Counted from the stretch's first letter, positions 33,650 through 42,701 are shown. The stretch: DNA of 48,901 nt from Verrucomicrobiota bacterium (GCA_016871595.1 VHCY01000008.1:1-48901), one strand, 5' to 3'. The notes: generated from the sequence alone by a model not told the origin. Numbers and translations: made by a program.

Positions 33650-33933
33650 AGGCGGATCCCCGATTCCAGCGCGAGGGCGGCGAAGGGTTCCCCGAGCCGC
33701 GACCGTGGGCGCACCACCAGGTCGAGCCGTTGCCAGCCGATCCGGTCGAGCAGGGCGGCGCGCAGCCGGAGCTCGTCGGCGAAGGCGAGGTGGTCGGAGA
33801 CGACCAGCAGGTCGATGTCCCCGCCCTTGGCCTCGTCGCGGGTCCGGGAGCCGAAGAGCCAGACTTCCGCCTGCGGGTCCGCCCGGGCGACCTCCTCACG
33901 GATGGCCTGCACCGCCTCGGGGGAAAGTCTCAT
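33646..33933 (-). CDS. MNT-type minimal nucleotidyltransferase
   Basis: A 95-aa protein with the minimal nucleotidyltransferase signature 'VWLFGSRTRDEAKGGDIDLL', i.e. GSxxR-x6-9-DxD, followed by 'VVSDHLAFADELRLRAALLD' and 'RIGWQRLDLVVRPRSRLG'. In MNT-HEPN toxin-antitoxin modules such enzymes add AMP to their HEPN partner and neutralise it. No full HEPN gene is next to it. The ATG at 33933 (MRLSPEAVQA) is chosen because upstream codons show no conservation. Confidence 0.88.
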   Translation of the reverse strand: MRLSPEAVQAIREEVARADPQAEVWLFGSRTRDEAKGGDIDLLVVSDHLAFADELRLRAALLDRIGWQRLDLVVRPRSRLGEPFAALALESGIRL

Positions 33934-34407
33934 GCGCCCCACCCGGCCGGGCCACCCCCGGCCGGTCAAATCCGCAGTGCCGGCGGAACGGTGGGCGTGA
34001 GGGCCGCGAACAGAAGCGGTCGCCAGCCGGTCGAAAACAAGGCGTCCAGCAAGGCCAATTGGGATCCCTCGGAAGCCCAAACCGGGGCGTCTCTCCTTCC
34101 ATCATCGCGGTTCGAGAGGGCGCAAATCGGGACCCACGCAATTCATTCGCGCTTGCCAAACCCCCTCGCCGAACTACTGCTCTTCAACTCCTTGCGCGCC
34201 CCGCGGTGACCCCGCTACAAGACTCCCAGATTTGGTCCGCGGGCTCCGATTCATTTCCGCATCCCATCCTCCGCTGATCCCGATGGCGTGGAGTTCTTTC
34301 CACGCCGCGCACGGCACTTTCGAAAAGACCCGGTCCCGCTCGATCGCCGGTGCCGATAGGCACCCCGATTGGGTGAATCCGACTGTAAATTCCACCTCAT
34401 CCACCAT
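33934..34407. other. Intergenic region with structured leader before a TonB receptor gene
   Basis: 474 bases between divergent genes. No coding frame is convincing. The half nearest the receptor gene contains two perfect hairpins (34285-34306 and 34349-34364). The left half contains a GGCCGG-rich dyad at about 33941-33965. I did not find the conserved boxes of a cobalamin riboswitch. Confidence 0.5.
34285..34364 (+). promoter_or_regulatory. Two perfect hairpins in the TonB receptor leader
   Basis: GGCGTGGA-GTTCTT-TCCACGCC (34285-34306) is a perfect 8-bp stem with a 6-base loop. GGTGCC-GATA-GGCACC (34349-34364) is a perfect 6-bp stem with a GATA tetraloop. Both lie 44-123 bases before the receptor's start codon. 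No U-tract follows either stem, so they are not plain terminators. Confidence 0.4.
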
Positions 34408-36834
34408 ATGCACCACCCACCGACTCGCCTCGGCCTACTCCTCGCCGGGCTGCTTCCGCTCAGCGCCCCGGCGCAGACCACCCCCGCCTCGCCCGCCGCC
34501 GTCGACCGCGCCACCGTCACCGTGACCAAGCCGGAGGCGAAGGAGGAGGTGATCCAGCAGGAAAAGGTGGTCGTGACCTCGTTCAAGCGGGCCCTGGAGG
34601 CGTACAAGGTCCCGATCAACGTCAGCGTCCTGACGGAGGACGCGCTGCGGGAGTACAACATCACGGACATCAAGCGCCTGATGGCCGAGAGCGAGTCCAT
34701 CAACGCCCCGCTGAGCGGCGCGCGCTTCGCGGACAACGTGACGGTGCGCGGGCTCAACACCGGCAACGCCAACGCCAACAACCTGGAGCAGTTCGTACGC
34801 TCGACCCTGTCTTATTATCTCGATGATACCCCGCTGCCGAACATCGGTTTCCGGATCAAGGACGTCGCACGTGCCGAGACCCTGATCGGCCCGCAGGGGA
34901 CGCTCTACGGCGCGGGCGCGCTGGGCGGCACCATCCGCTACATCACCAATCAGCCCCGCTTCGGTAAAGTCGAGGGGCGGATCACGGGGACCGTCTCGGA
35001 GACGAAGCACGGCGGCCTGTCCTTCGATGCGGACACCGTGGTCAACGTGCCGCTTTCACCGACCCTGGCGCTGCGGGTCTCGCTCTCGCACCTTGACGAA
35101 GCGGGGTTCACGGACCGGGTGGTCTCGCGTCCCTGGGCGCCGACCCCGGCCTGGATCGGCACGCCCAACGCGGGCCAGCAGCGGTACGAGGAGGATGATT
35201 GGCAGAAGGTCACCGGCGGCCGGGCCACGCTCCGCTGGAAGGCCACTCCCACCCTGACCGTAAGCCTCTCCCACGCCGAACAGGCGCAGGATGCCCATGG
35301 CACCTCGGGCACGCAGCTCTTCCCGATCGCGCGGAACCCCGAGCCGGGCGCGCCGACGCCCCTCGCCACCCGCCAGGTGTTCAATGAGCACACCATCATC
35401 TCCCCCAACGAGGAGTACGCGGACCGGCGCATCCGGATGGACTCGCTGGAACTCGACTGGGACCTGGGCTTCGCGCGCCTGGTCTCGTCGACGGGCGGCT
35501 ACACGGACCGGAAGCTGGGGCAGGCCGACTACACCGCGGCCGGGAACACCTACTACAATTACATCAGCCCGCAGCTGAACATCAACAACGCCGCCTTCAA
35601 CGGCCGGCCCGCGTTCATCACCTTTGACAATTACCACCGCGGGCTCGTGCACGAGACGCGGCTGAGCTCGAAGGACGCCGCCGGTCCGGTGAGCTGGATC
35701 ACCGGCCTGTTCTACACCAAGACCCGGCGCAGCCTGCGCTTCAGCGAGTACGTCCCGGGCCTGGACACCGCCGGGGCGCGTTTCGTAGTCGCGGACCCGA
35801 CGCGTCGGAACAACGAGGGCTACCGCGAGAACCTGCAATCCGACTACCAGGAGCGCGCGCTATTCGGGGAGGCGAACTTCCGGATCTCCCGCCGATGGAA
35901 TGTGACCGCTGGCCTGCGCAGCTTCAGCTACGAGGATGATGGTCTTTCCAACATCCGGGACTACACCGGACCGACGAGCCGCCTCACCGAGCGCACCGAG
36001 TCCCAGAAGGGCCGGACCTACTTCAAGCTGAACTCCTCCTACCAGTTTTCGGACCAGCTGCTTGGCTATGCCACCTTTTCCCAGGGTTATCGGCGCGGCG
36101 GGGCGAACGGGTTCCGCGACTACGCGGGCAAGGTCGTCAGCCCGCAGGCCCGCGCCTACGAGCCCGATTCGGTGGACAACTTCGAGGGCGGACTGAAGGG
36201 ATACCTGCTGAAGGGTGACCTTTACGTCCAGACGTCGATTTACGAGATGCGGTGGAAGAACCCCCAGGTGGGCTTCAGCCAGACGATCGACGACCTCTTC
36301 CCGATCAACGGCCTGGTCAACGGAGGCGACATCCGTTCTCGCGGCCTTGAGGCGGCATTCCGTTACCGGATCAACCGCCAGTGGAGCATCAACTACAAGA
36401 CCTCGACCACGAGCGCGCGATTTATGGAGCGGCGCGTGGTCCCGCTCTACACCGTGCCCAGCGGGGAGGATCTGGTCACGACCGCGGGGCTCTCCACCTG
36501 GGGCGCGCCCAAGTGGAAGCACTTCGCCGGCCTGCGCTTCTCGACGCCGCTGCGGGAGGGACTCCAGCTGACGGCCTCCCTGCGGATGCGCCACGTGGAC
36601 AAGCTGCAGTGGAGCAACGCGACCAACAACCTCTACCCAGCCTACACGAAGTACGATGCCAACGTGGGGCTTTACCGGGACAAGTGGGACCTCTCGCTGT
36701 GGGTGGACAACCTGACGAACAACCGCGCCCTGGTTTCCAACAACGCGGGCACCAGCCAGAGCGGTCAGCTCGGCTCGCGGGCCATCTACCTCCCGCCAAT
36801 CACGATCGGTACAACGGCGTCCTACCGCTGGTAA
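34408..36834 (+). CDS. TonB-dependent outer-membrane receptor
   Basis: An 808-aa receptor. Signal peptide at 1-23 (MHHPPTRLGLLLAGLLPLSA), TonB-box-like 'EKVVVTSFKR' at about 52, plug domain with 'INVSVLTEDALREYNITDI' and 'TLIGPQGTLYGAGALGGTIR', then a 22-strand-type barrel ending in an aromatic residue (TTASYRW). TonB-dependent receptors import siderophores, vitamins or glycans at the expense of the proton motive force. The substrate is not evident. The ATG at 34408 is chosen over an earlier in-frame start because it gives a proper signal peptide. The leader holds two hairpins. Confidence 0.93.
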   Translation: MHHPPTRLGLLLAGLLPLSAPAQTTPASPAAVDRATVTVTKPEAKEEVIQQEKVVVTSFKRALEAYKVPINVSVLTEDALREYNITDIKRLMAESESINAPLSGARFADNVTVRGLNTGNANANNLEQFVRSTLSYYLDDTPLPNIGFRIKDVARAETLIGPQGTLYGAGALGGTIRYITNQPRFGKVEGRITGTVSETKHGGLSFDADTVVNVPLSPTLALRVSLSHLDEAGFTDRVVSRPWAPTPAWIGTPNAGQQRYEEDDWQKVTGGRATLRWKATPTLTVSLSHAEQAQDAHGTSGTQLFPIARNPEPGAPTPLATRQVFNEHTIISPNEEYADRRIRMDSLELDWDLGFARLVSSTGGYTDRKLGQADYTAAGNTYYNYISPQLNINNAAFNGRPAFITFDNYHRGLVHETRLSSKDAAGPVSWITGLFYTKTRRSLRFSEYVPGLDTAGARFVVADPTRRNNEGYRENLQSDYQERALFGEANFRISRRWNVTAGLRSFSYEDDGLSNIRDYTGPTSRLTERTESQKGRTYFKLNSSYQFSDQLLGYATFSQGYRRGGANGFRDYAGKVVSPQARAYEPDSVDNFEGGLKGYLLKGDLYVQTSIYEMRWKNPQVGFSQTIDDLFPINGLVNGGDIRSRGLEAAFRYRINRQWSINYKTSTTSARFMERRVVPLYTVPSGEDLVTTAGLSTWGAPKWKHFAGLRFSTPLREGLQLTASLRMRHVDKLQWSNATNNLYPAYTKYDANVGLYRDKWDLSLWVDNLTNNRALVSNNAGTSQSGQLGSRAIYLPPITIGTTASYRW

Positions 36835-36840
36835 GCGCGC

Positions 36841-36873
36841 CCCGCTCCGTTCTGCGAAGCGGTACGAAGCGGG
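36841..36873 (+). terminator. Hairpin just after the TonB receptor gene
   Basis: CCCGCT-C-CGT (36841-36850) pairs with ACG-A-AGCGGG (36864-36873), nine pairs with one 1x1 mismatch. It starts 6 bases after the stop codon. There is no U-tract, so termination efficiency is uncertain. Confidence 0.4.
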
Positions 36874-37007
36874 TGACCGCCCTTGCCGCCCGGACCACCC
36901 ACAATGGTATCCTCTGAATCTGGGGGTGGGGAGAAGACGGGCAGGCGGCAGCCCCGGGCGGCTTGCGCACGCGGGACGCTTGGCTCATTGCAAGGGGGGT
37001 CCTCGAT

Positions 37008-37148
37008 ATGGCCGACGATCCTTTCGCGCAGCGTCTCCGCCTGATCGGCACGCTCACCCGCCTCTTCCGGGAGCGGGGCTGGGACCTCGTGGTGGAGGTG
37101 GGCGCGGGCGGACCCAAGGCCCGCCGGAAAGCCGGGCAATCGCGATGA
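37008..37148 (+). CDS. Small ORF of unknown function (first of an overlapping pair)
   Basis: A 46-aa frame 'MADDPFAQRLRLIGTLTRLF' continuing 'RERGWDLVVEVGAGG' and a basic tail. It starts with ATG preceded at good spacing by AAGGGGGG, a strong ribosome-binding site. The last bases form ATGA with the start of the next small frame. The pattern (amphipathic helix, then a short strand) looks protein-like. I do not recognise a family. Confidence 0.4.
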   Translation: MADDPFAQRLRLIGTLTRLFRERGWDLVVEVGAGGPKARRKAGQSR

Positions 37149-37363
37149 AGACGCGTTGGACGTGGGCGGAATGGCAGGCGGGGCGGGCGGCGCGCCGGGC
37201 GCGGAGCGAGGCGGTGGCTCCCGGTCCTTGCGGCCGGGCGGAGAGCAGCTCGGACCGCCGGCTGCGCGCGGCCTACGACGGCCGGCGCGGCCCCTCCGCC
37301 GGGGACGCCCCCGCGACGATGCCGGACCCAGCGCCAACGAAGACCGCGCGCAAGCCGCGCTAG
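37145..37363 (+). CDS. Small basic ORF of unknown function (second of an overlapping pair)
   Basis: A 72-aa, Arg- and Ala-rich frame starting 'MKTRWTWAEWQAGRAARRAR' and ending in a Pro/Thr/Lys tail. The start overlaps the preceding small ORF by four bases (ATGA), which suggests coupling. It ends 4 bases into the convergent VOC gene. Composition bias alone could produce such a frame in this GC-rich genome, so confidence is low. Confidence 0.3.
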   Translation: MKTRWTWAEWQAGRAARRARSEAVAPGPCGRAESSSDRRLRAAYDGRRGPSAGDAPATMPDPAPTKTARKPR

Positions 37364-37737
37364 CGTCGTTCCTCCATCAGGCCCACCAGGTTGCCCTCGG
37401 GGTCGCGGACGAAGGCCAGCCAGAGCTCGTGATCCGGCAACCGCGCCGCCAACCCTGGCTCCCGCTCCGGCACCGCCCCACCCGCCACCACGCGCCGATA
37501 GTACTCCTCCAGTCCCGCCACCCGGTAATACAGCACGGAGTTGCGGCCCACCTCCCCCGCCCCGTCCGGCACCGTGAGCATCAGCCGGACCGCGCCCACC
37601 CCAAGGAATGAAAGCCGGGGCCCCGCATCAAAAAGCGGCCGCAGGCCCAGCACCTCCACGTAAAACCGCTTCGCCACCGCCACATCCCGCACGGCGAGCG
37701 CCACCTGACCCAGATCCGGGGCCATGGGCGAAGACAT
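37360..37737 (-). CDS. VOC/glyoxalase-family protein
   Basis: A 125-aa protein with the two beta-alpha-beta-beta-beta modules of the vicinal oxygen chelate fold: 'LGQVALAVRDVAVAKRFYVE' and 'LEEYYRRVVAGGAVPEREPG'. A typical C-terminal 'FVRDPEGNLVGLMEE' supplies the metal-binding Glu. The first metal position reads Gln where glyoxalase I usually has His. Substrate unknown: lyases, dioxygenases and resistance proteins share this fold. The ATG at 37737 is used; 37725 is also possible. Confidence 0.85.
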   Translation of the reverse strand: MSSPMAPDLGQVALAVRDVAVAKRFYVEVLGLRPLFDAGPRLSFLGVGAVRLMLTVPDGAGEVGRNSVLYYRVAGLEEYYRRVVAGGAVPEREPGLAARLPDHELWLAFVRDPEGNLVGLMEERR

Positions 37738-37761
37738 CGGTAAAAATGACCGCAAGAACCC

Positions 37762-38226
37762 TCAGGGCACCGCCATCGTCACCCGGGCCTGGCCGCCACC
37801 GTGGAGCACCCGCACGCGGTCGCCGTCCATAAACAGACCCGTCGAGGCCTCCTGCACCACCGTCACGGTGCTGCCGTCCTCCAGCCGCACGGTGATCTCC
37901 TGCGCCCGCTGGCGCGTCGCCGCTTCCTCCACCGCCTGTCCGGCCACCGCGCCAGCCACCGCCGCCGAGGCCTGCACCAAAGCGCCGCCCACGCCCCGGC
38001 CCCCGCTGCCCGCCGCCGCCCCCACCATCCCGCCGCCGAGGGTGCCCAGGCCGGTGCGCCGGCCCTCGATGTTCACCTCCCGCACGCTGGTGACCACGCC
38101 CAGGTCGCTCCGTTGCAGGACGTTCGCCTGCCCCGCGGGCACGACCCGGCGGGAGGACGGCAGCGTGCACCCCGCCAGGAAAAGGCCGGCGGCGGTCAGG
38201 AGCAGCGGGACGAGCGTGGGTTTCAT
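37762..38226 (-). CDS. Glycine-zipper outer-membrane lipoprotein (SlyB/Pcp-like)
   Basis: A 154-aa lipoprotein. It has a signal peptide with lipobox 'LFLAGC' (Cys at about residue 20), a conserved 'VLQRSDLGVVTSVREVNIEG' segment, a Gly-zipper membrane stretch at about 60-95 ('GTLGGGMVGAAAGSGGRGVG') and a beta-rich C-terminal part ('QEITVRLEDGSTVTVVQEAS'). SlyB-type lipoproteins stabilise the outer membrane. It lies between the VOC gene and the metal ATPase gene, all on the minus strand. Confidence 0.85.
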   Translation of the reverse strand: MKPTLVPLLLTAAGLFLAGCTLPSSRRVVPAGQANVLQRSDLGVVTSVREVNIEGRRTGLGTLGGGMVGAAAGSGGRGVGGALVQASAAVAGAVAGQAVEEAATRQRAQEITVRLEDGSTVTVVQEASTGLFMDGDRVRVLHGGGQARVTMAVP

Positions 38227-38281
38227 CGGCGGAGGGGAAACGGGGGACCTGAGGGCGGGGACGGCTTGGCGAGGGGAAGCG

Positions 38282-40516
38282 TTACCCGGCCCGCCCGAAG
38301 AGCAAACGGAGGGAATTGAGGCACACGACCAGCGTGCTCCCCTCGTGGGCCGCGACGCCGATGGACAACGGCACGGCCCCGAGGGTGGTGGCCACGACCA
38401 TCACGAGGACCACGCCGAGGGAGAGGGCCAGGTTCTGGCGGATGATCGCCCGCGCCCGGCGGCTGAGCCGCGCCGCCGCGAGGAAGTTGTCGATGCGGTC
38501 GTGCATCAGAATCACCTCCGCCTGCTCGAGGGCCGCGTCGCTGCCGCGCGCCCCCATCGCCACGCTGACGTCCGCGGCGGCCAGGCTGGGGGCGTCGTTG
38601 ACCCCGTCCCCGACCATCGCGACCACCCGGCCCTCGGCGCGCAGGGCCTGGATCGCGGCCACCTTGTCCTCGGGACTGAGGCCGGCGCGGACCTCGGAGA
38701 CCCCGAGTTCCCGCGCGACCGCCTCCGCGGCGTGGCGGCGGTCGCCGGTGAGCATCACCGTGCGGATCCCGGACCGGCCGAGTTCGGCGAGCACGCGGCG
38801 GGATTCGGCGCGGATCTGGTCCCGCAGCAAGATGCGGCCGACCAGGTCGCGGCCGAGCACCCAGACCTCGCTCAGGTCGGCGTCGGCGGGCGGGAGCTGG
38901 CGCGCCCAGGCAGCCAGCGGGCCGGCCTCAAGCAGTTCCCGGCGGCCGAGCAGGAGGGTGGACTCCCCCACCCGGCCTTGGAGGCCCTGGCCGGTGAGCG
39001 AGCGGAAATCCTCGACCGGCAACTCGCGGATGCCGGCGGCCTGGGCGTGGCGGACGATGGCGCGCGCGATGGGGTGATGCGATTTGGCCTCGAGGGCGTG
39101 CGCCAGTTCCAGCACCTCGCGTTCGCGGCCGGGCGGGAAGCTTTCGCAACCGGCCACGGCGAGTTCCCCGGTCGTGAGCGTGCCCGTCTTGTCGAGCGCC
39201 ACGGCGTCGACGTCGGCCAACCGTTCGATCGCCGCTCCCCCGCGGAAGAGCACCCCGTGGCGGGCGCCCCAGGCGATCGCGGCGAGGATGGCGGAGGGGA
39301 TCGAAAGGACGAGGGCGCAGGGGCTGGCGACGACCATCAGGGTCATCGCCCGGTAGAAGGCGGAGCGCGTCTCGCCGTCCGGGGCGAACGCGGGCAGGCC
39401 GAAGCCGAGCCACCAGACGAGGAACATCAGGCCGGAGCCGCCGATGACCAGGTAGGTGTAGCCGGTGCCGAAGCGGTCCGTGAGGCGTTCGCTGGGGGCC
39501 TTCAGCTTCTGGGCGGTCTGGATGAGCCGGATGATGCGCTGGAGCGTGCTTTCCGCCGGGAGCCGGGTGACGTCGAAGTCGACCTGGCCCCAGAGGTTGA
39601 GGGTGCCGCTGTAGACGGGGTCGCCCGGGGCCTTGGGGACGGGGTTGGCCTCGCCGGTGAGGGCGGACTCGTCGCAGGCGCTGCGTCCGGCGACCACGCG
39701 GCCGTCGGCCGCGAAGGCCTGGCCGGGGCGGACGCGGAGGCGCTGGCCGGGGCGCACCGCGTCGACCGGGACCTCGCGTTCGCGGCCGTCGGCATCGAGG
39801 AGCGTCGCCTGTTTCGGGGCCGATTTGAGCAGGGAGCCGACCTCGCGCTGGGTGCGGTGCAGGGCGTAGCCCTCCATCGCGCCGGAGGCGGAGAAGAGGA
39901 ACAGGAGGAGCACGGCCTCGCCCCAGGCGCCGATGGCGACCGCGCCGGCCGCCACCGCGAGCATCAGGAAATGGATGTCGATCGCGCGCTTCCGGAGGGT
40001 TTCCCAGGTGTCGATCGCGGCGTCCCAGCCGCCGGCGACGAGGGCGACCAGGAAGAGCCCGCGGGCGAGCCAGGGCCATTCCGGGAGGAAGTGGCTGGCG
40101 GTGGAGGCGGCGAGGCCGGCGGCGCCGCAGAGGGAGGCCAGCAGGGCGAGGAGCTTCCATTCCTGTTCCTCGGGCGCGGGCTCGGCGCGGATCTCGGGCC
40201 ATTCCATCTCGCGCCAGAGCCAGAGTTTCTCGGCGGTGGGCCCGGCGAGGCGGCCGAGCTCGGTCATCCCGCCCTCGCGCCGGAGGCGGAACCCGGCGGG
40301 CGTCGGCCCCGGGGTATCGGCGCCGCGGGCGGTGACGGCGGCGATCGTGGCCGCGAGGCGTTCCTCCAGCCCCGGCACGGGGGCGCGGCCCCAAGTGGCG
40401 ACCGAGACCCGCCGCGAGGCGGGCTCGATGCGGACCGCGTTGACGCCCGGCTCCTCGTGCAGGAAGCGCGCGAGGCCGGCGATCCAGTCCTCCCCCGCGC
40501 CCGGTTGCTCGCTCAT
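38282..40516 (-). CDS. P1B-4-type heavy-metal-transporting ATPase
   Basis: A 744-aa P-type ATPase. Residues 1-90 form a ferredoxin-like region without a CxxC metal site. Membrane helices begin at about 120. The actuator loop has 'DESALTGEANPV', the metal-binding transmembrane motif is 'VVASPCALVLSIPSA' (S-P-C at 398-400), the phosphorylation site is 'VALDKTGTLTTGE' (Asp442), and the hinge is 'MVGDGVNDAPSLAAADVSVA'. The last helix carries 'AAHEGSTLVVCLNSLRLL'. The SPC and HEGST pair is typical of P1B-4 pumps, reported to export cobalt, iron or zinc. The ATG at 40516 is chosen; no regulator is adjacent. Confidence 0.92.
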   Translation of the reverse strand: MSEQPGAGEDWIAGLARFLHEEPGVNAVRIEPASRRVSVATWGRAPVPGLEERLAATIAAVTARGADTPGPTPAGFRLRREGGMTELGRLAGPTAEKLWLWREMEWPEIRAEPAPEEQEWKLLALLASLCGAAGLAASTASHFLPEWPWLARGLFLVALVAGGWDAAIDTWETLRKRAIDIHFLMLAVAAGAVAIGAWGEAVLLLFLFSASGAMEGYALHRTQREVGSLLKSAPKQATLLDADGREREVPVDAVRPGQRLRVRPGQAFAADGRVVAGRSACDESALTGEANPVPKAPGDPVYSGTLNLWGQVDFDVTRLPAESTLQRIIRLIQTAQKLKAPSERLTDRFGTGYTYLVIGGSGLMFLVWWLGFGLPAFAPDGETRSAFYRAMTLMVVASPCALVLSIPSAILAAIAWGARHGVLFRGGAAIERLADVDAVALDKTGTLTTGELAVAGCESFPPGREREVLELAHALEAKSHHPIARAIVRHAQAAGIRELPVEDFRSLTGQGLQGRVGESTLLLGRRELLEAGPLAAWARQLPPADADLSEVWVLGRDLVGRILLRDQIRAESRRVLAELGRSGIRTVMLTGDRRHAAEAVARELGVSEVRAGLSPEDKVAAIQALRAEGRVVAMVGDGVNDAPSLAAADVSVAMGARGSDAALEQAEVILMHDRIDNFLAAARLSRRARAIIRQNLALSLGVVLVMVVATTLGAVPLSIGVAAHEGSTLVVCLNSLRLLFGRAG

Positions 40517-40598
40517 CGCGGCACGCTGCGGGGACGGGCGGCGGGCGGCAATTTCAATTGCGGGCGGCGGCGGGCCGGGGCTTCCTTGCCGACCCGAG

Positions 40599-42674
40599 AT
40601 GATCGGCCTCCGCGACGACACCGATTCCAGCCCGCCGCCGCCGGCCCTCGCGCCGGAGCTAGCCGCGCGCACCTTCGCGGCGGAGGGGTGGCTGCGCGCG
40701 TCCCTCGGCCTGGAGCACCGCCCGCAGCAGGAGGAGATGGCGCGGGCCGTCGCCGGGGCCCTGGCCGACGACGAGCCGCTGCTGTTCGAGGCGGGCACGG
40801 GCGTGGGCAAGTCCCTCGCGTACCTTGTGCCGGGGATCATCCACGCCGTCGACCAGTCGCGGCCGCTGATCGTCTCGACCCACACCATCGCCCTGCAGGA
40901 GCAGCTGGAGGAGAGCGACCTGCCGAAGTGCCGGCGGCTCTTCCGCGGCACGCCGGAGCTGGAGCGTTACGCCGACTTCCGGGCCACGGTGCTGGTCGGC
41001 AAGGGCAACTACCTCTGCACCACGCGGCTCGCTCACGCCCTGGCCGAGCGGGCGACCCTCCTGGCCGACGCCGATTACGATGAGCTGCAGCGCCTCGCCG
41101 CGTGGGCGGAGGAGACCCGGACGGGCCTGCGCCACGAGCTGCGCCCGCCGCCCCGGGCGGAGGTGTGGGACGTGGTGAGCGCCGATTCCTCGGCCTGCTC
41201 GCGCAAGCATTGCGACGGGGACCGCTGCTTTTACCAGCAGGCCCGCGCGCGCCTCCGCCAGGCCAACGTGGTCATCGTGAACCACGCGCTCCTCTTCGCC
41301 CTGATCAACGCGGGCGGCGCGCAGGCGCAGGGGGCGGCGGCCGACGCCCGCGGGGTGCTCCTGGCGGATGATTTCGTGGTGCTGGACGAGGCGCACACCG
41401 TGCCCGAGGTCGCCACCGACCACTTTGGCCTCAGCCTCTCCAGTTACAGCGTGGACCGAGCGCTGAAGTACCTCCACAATCCCCGGACGCGCCGGGGGTT
41501 CCTGCGGCGCCTCGGGGATCCCGCCGGGCCGCAGCTCGTGGTCGACGCGCTCGCGGCGGCGGAGGAGTTCTTCGCCTCGATCGCGGACACCCTGCTCGCG
41601 GCGCGGAGCGTCGTCCGCCTGCGCCAGCCGGAGCCGGTGGCGCCGGTGCTGGAGGGGCCGCTGGGGGCCCTGGAGCGGCTGTTGGCGGAGCGGGCGGACC
41701 AGATGGAGGAGGGCCGCGACCGGGACGAGCTGATGGAGCAGCGGCAGCGGCTGAAGGGCATCCAGGGCAGCCTGAACGAATGGCTGAACCTAGGCGCGCC
41801 GGGGCACGTGTACTGGGCGGAGCGGTCCGGGCGGCAGCAGACGATCGTGACCCTGCGGAGCGCGCCGCTGGAGATCGCCCCGGCCCTGCGCCAGCACCTG
41901 TTCGGCCGGCGGACGGCCGTGGTGTGCACCAGCGCCACCCTGGCCTTGGGCGGCCAGGTGGGGGCGTTCGCCCAGCGGTTGGGCGCGGGAGAGGCCCGCA
42001 CGGGGCTCGTGCGGTCGCCGTTCGATTACGCGCGGAATATGCGGGTGTACGTGGCCGCGGACGTACCCCTGCCGTCCGCGAAGGACGCCCGCCTCGCCCT
42101 CGACATCCTCGCCGATTACGTGGCGTTCTGCTGCACCCGGGTGCGCGGCGGTTCGCTGGTCCTCTTCACCAGCTACACGGACCTCCGCGCGGTGGCCCAG
42201 GCCCTCGAGCCGGTGCTGCAGGCGGAGGGGCGGCCGCTGCTCTGCCAGGGCGCGGACCTCTCGCGCACGGAGCTGACCCGGCGGATGCGGGCCGCAGGCA
42301 ACGCGGTGCTGCTGGGCACGGACAGTTTCTGGACCGGGATCGATGTCCCGGGCGACGCGCTGGCGCAGGTGATCATCACCCGCCTGCCCTTTGATCCGCC
42401 GGACCATCCAGTGACCGAGGCGCGCTGCGACCACCTGCGCGAGGAGGGCGGCAACCCGTTCCAGGAGCTCACCTTACCCGATGCCCTGATGAAGTTCCGC
42501 CAGGGCGTGGGCCGGCTGATCCGGTCGGCGTCGGACCGGGGCGTGATCACCCTGCTCGACGCCCGGGTGCTGGCCAAGACCTACGGCCGGCTGTTCCTCG
42601 ATTCCCTGCCGCAGCCGGTCTTCACCCCGCTGTCGCGGGCGAACCGAGAGGAGAAATTTCGTCCTTTCGCCTGA
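40599..42674 (+). CDS. dinG: DinG/XPD-family ATP-dependent helicase
   Basis: A 691-aa superfamily 2 helicase. Walker A 'FEAGTGVGKSLAYLVPG' is at 63-79, four cysteines at 140, 200, 205 and 210 ('NYLC', 'ACSRKHCDGDRCFY') fit the iron-sulfur cluster of XPD/DinG enzymes, and the DEAH box is at 263-266 ('VVLDEAHTVPE'). C-terminal motifs are 'VCTSATLAL', 'VLLGTDSFWTGIDVPG' and 'KFRQGVGRLIRSASDRG'. DinG unwinds DNA with 5'-3' polarity and resolves R-loops. It is divergent from the metal ATPase gene with an 82-base gap. Confidence 0.93.
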   Translation: MIGLRDDTDSSPPPPALAPELAARTFAAEGWLRASLGLEHRPQQEEMARAVAGALADDEPLLFEAGTGVGKSLAYLVPGIIHAVDQSRPLIVSTHTIALQEQLEESDLPKCRRLFRGTPELERYADFRATVLVGKGNYLCTTRLAHALAERATLLADADYDELQRLAAWAEETRTGLRHELRPPPRAEVWDVVSADSSACSRKHCDGDRCFYQQARARLRQANVVIVNHALLFALINAGGAQAQGAAADARGVLLADDFVVLDEAHTVPEVATDHFGLSLSSYSVDRALKYLHNPRTRRGFLRRLGDPAGPQLVVDALAAAEEFFASIADTLLAARSVVRLRQPEPVAPVLEGPLGALERLLAERADQMEEGRDRDELMEQRQRLKGIQGSLNEWLNLGAPGHVYWAERSGRQQTIVTLRSAPLEIAPALRQHLFGRRTAVVCTSATLALGGQVGAFAQRLGAGEARTGLVRSPFDYARNMRVYVAADVPLPSAKDARLALDILADYVAFCCTRVRGGSLVLFTSYTDLRAVAQALEPVLQAEGRPLLCQGADLSRTELTRRMRAAGNAVLLGTDSFWTGIDVPGDALAQVIITRLPFDPPDHPVTEARCDHLREEGGNPFQELTLPDALMKFRQGVGRLIRSASDRGVITLLDARVLAKTYGRLFLDSLPQPVFTPLSRANREEKFRPFA

Positions 42675-42701
42675 GCGCCGCCGAGGGTTAACCTCTCGCA
42701 A

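Noticed and set aside
34408-36834. Cobalamin riboswitch/B12 receptor reading of the first TonB receptor
   Set aside because: The leader has hairpins but no B12-box-like sequence, and the protein has no feature that singles out BtuB.
37724-41083. Plus-strand frame of more than 1100 codons
   Set aside because: It runs antisense to the lipoprotein and metal ATPase genes, whose motifs are unmistakable, and into the wrong frame of the helicase gene.
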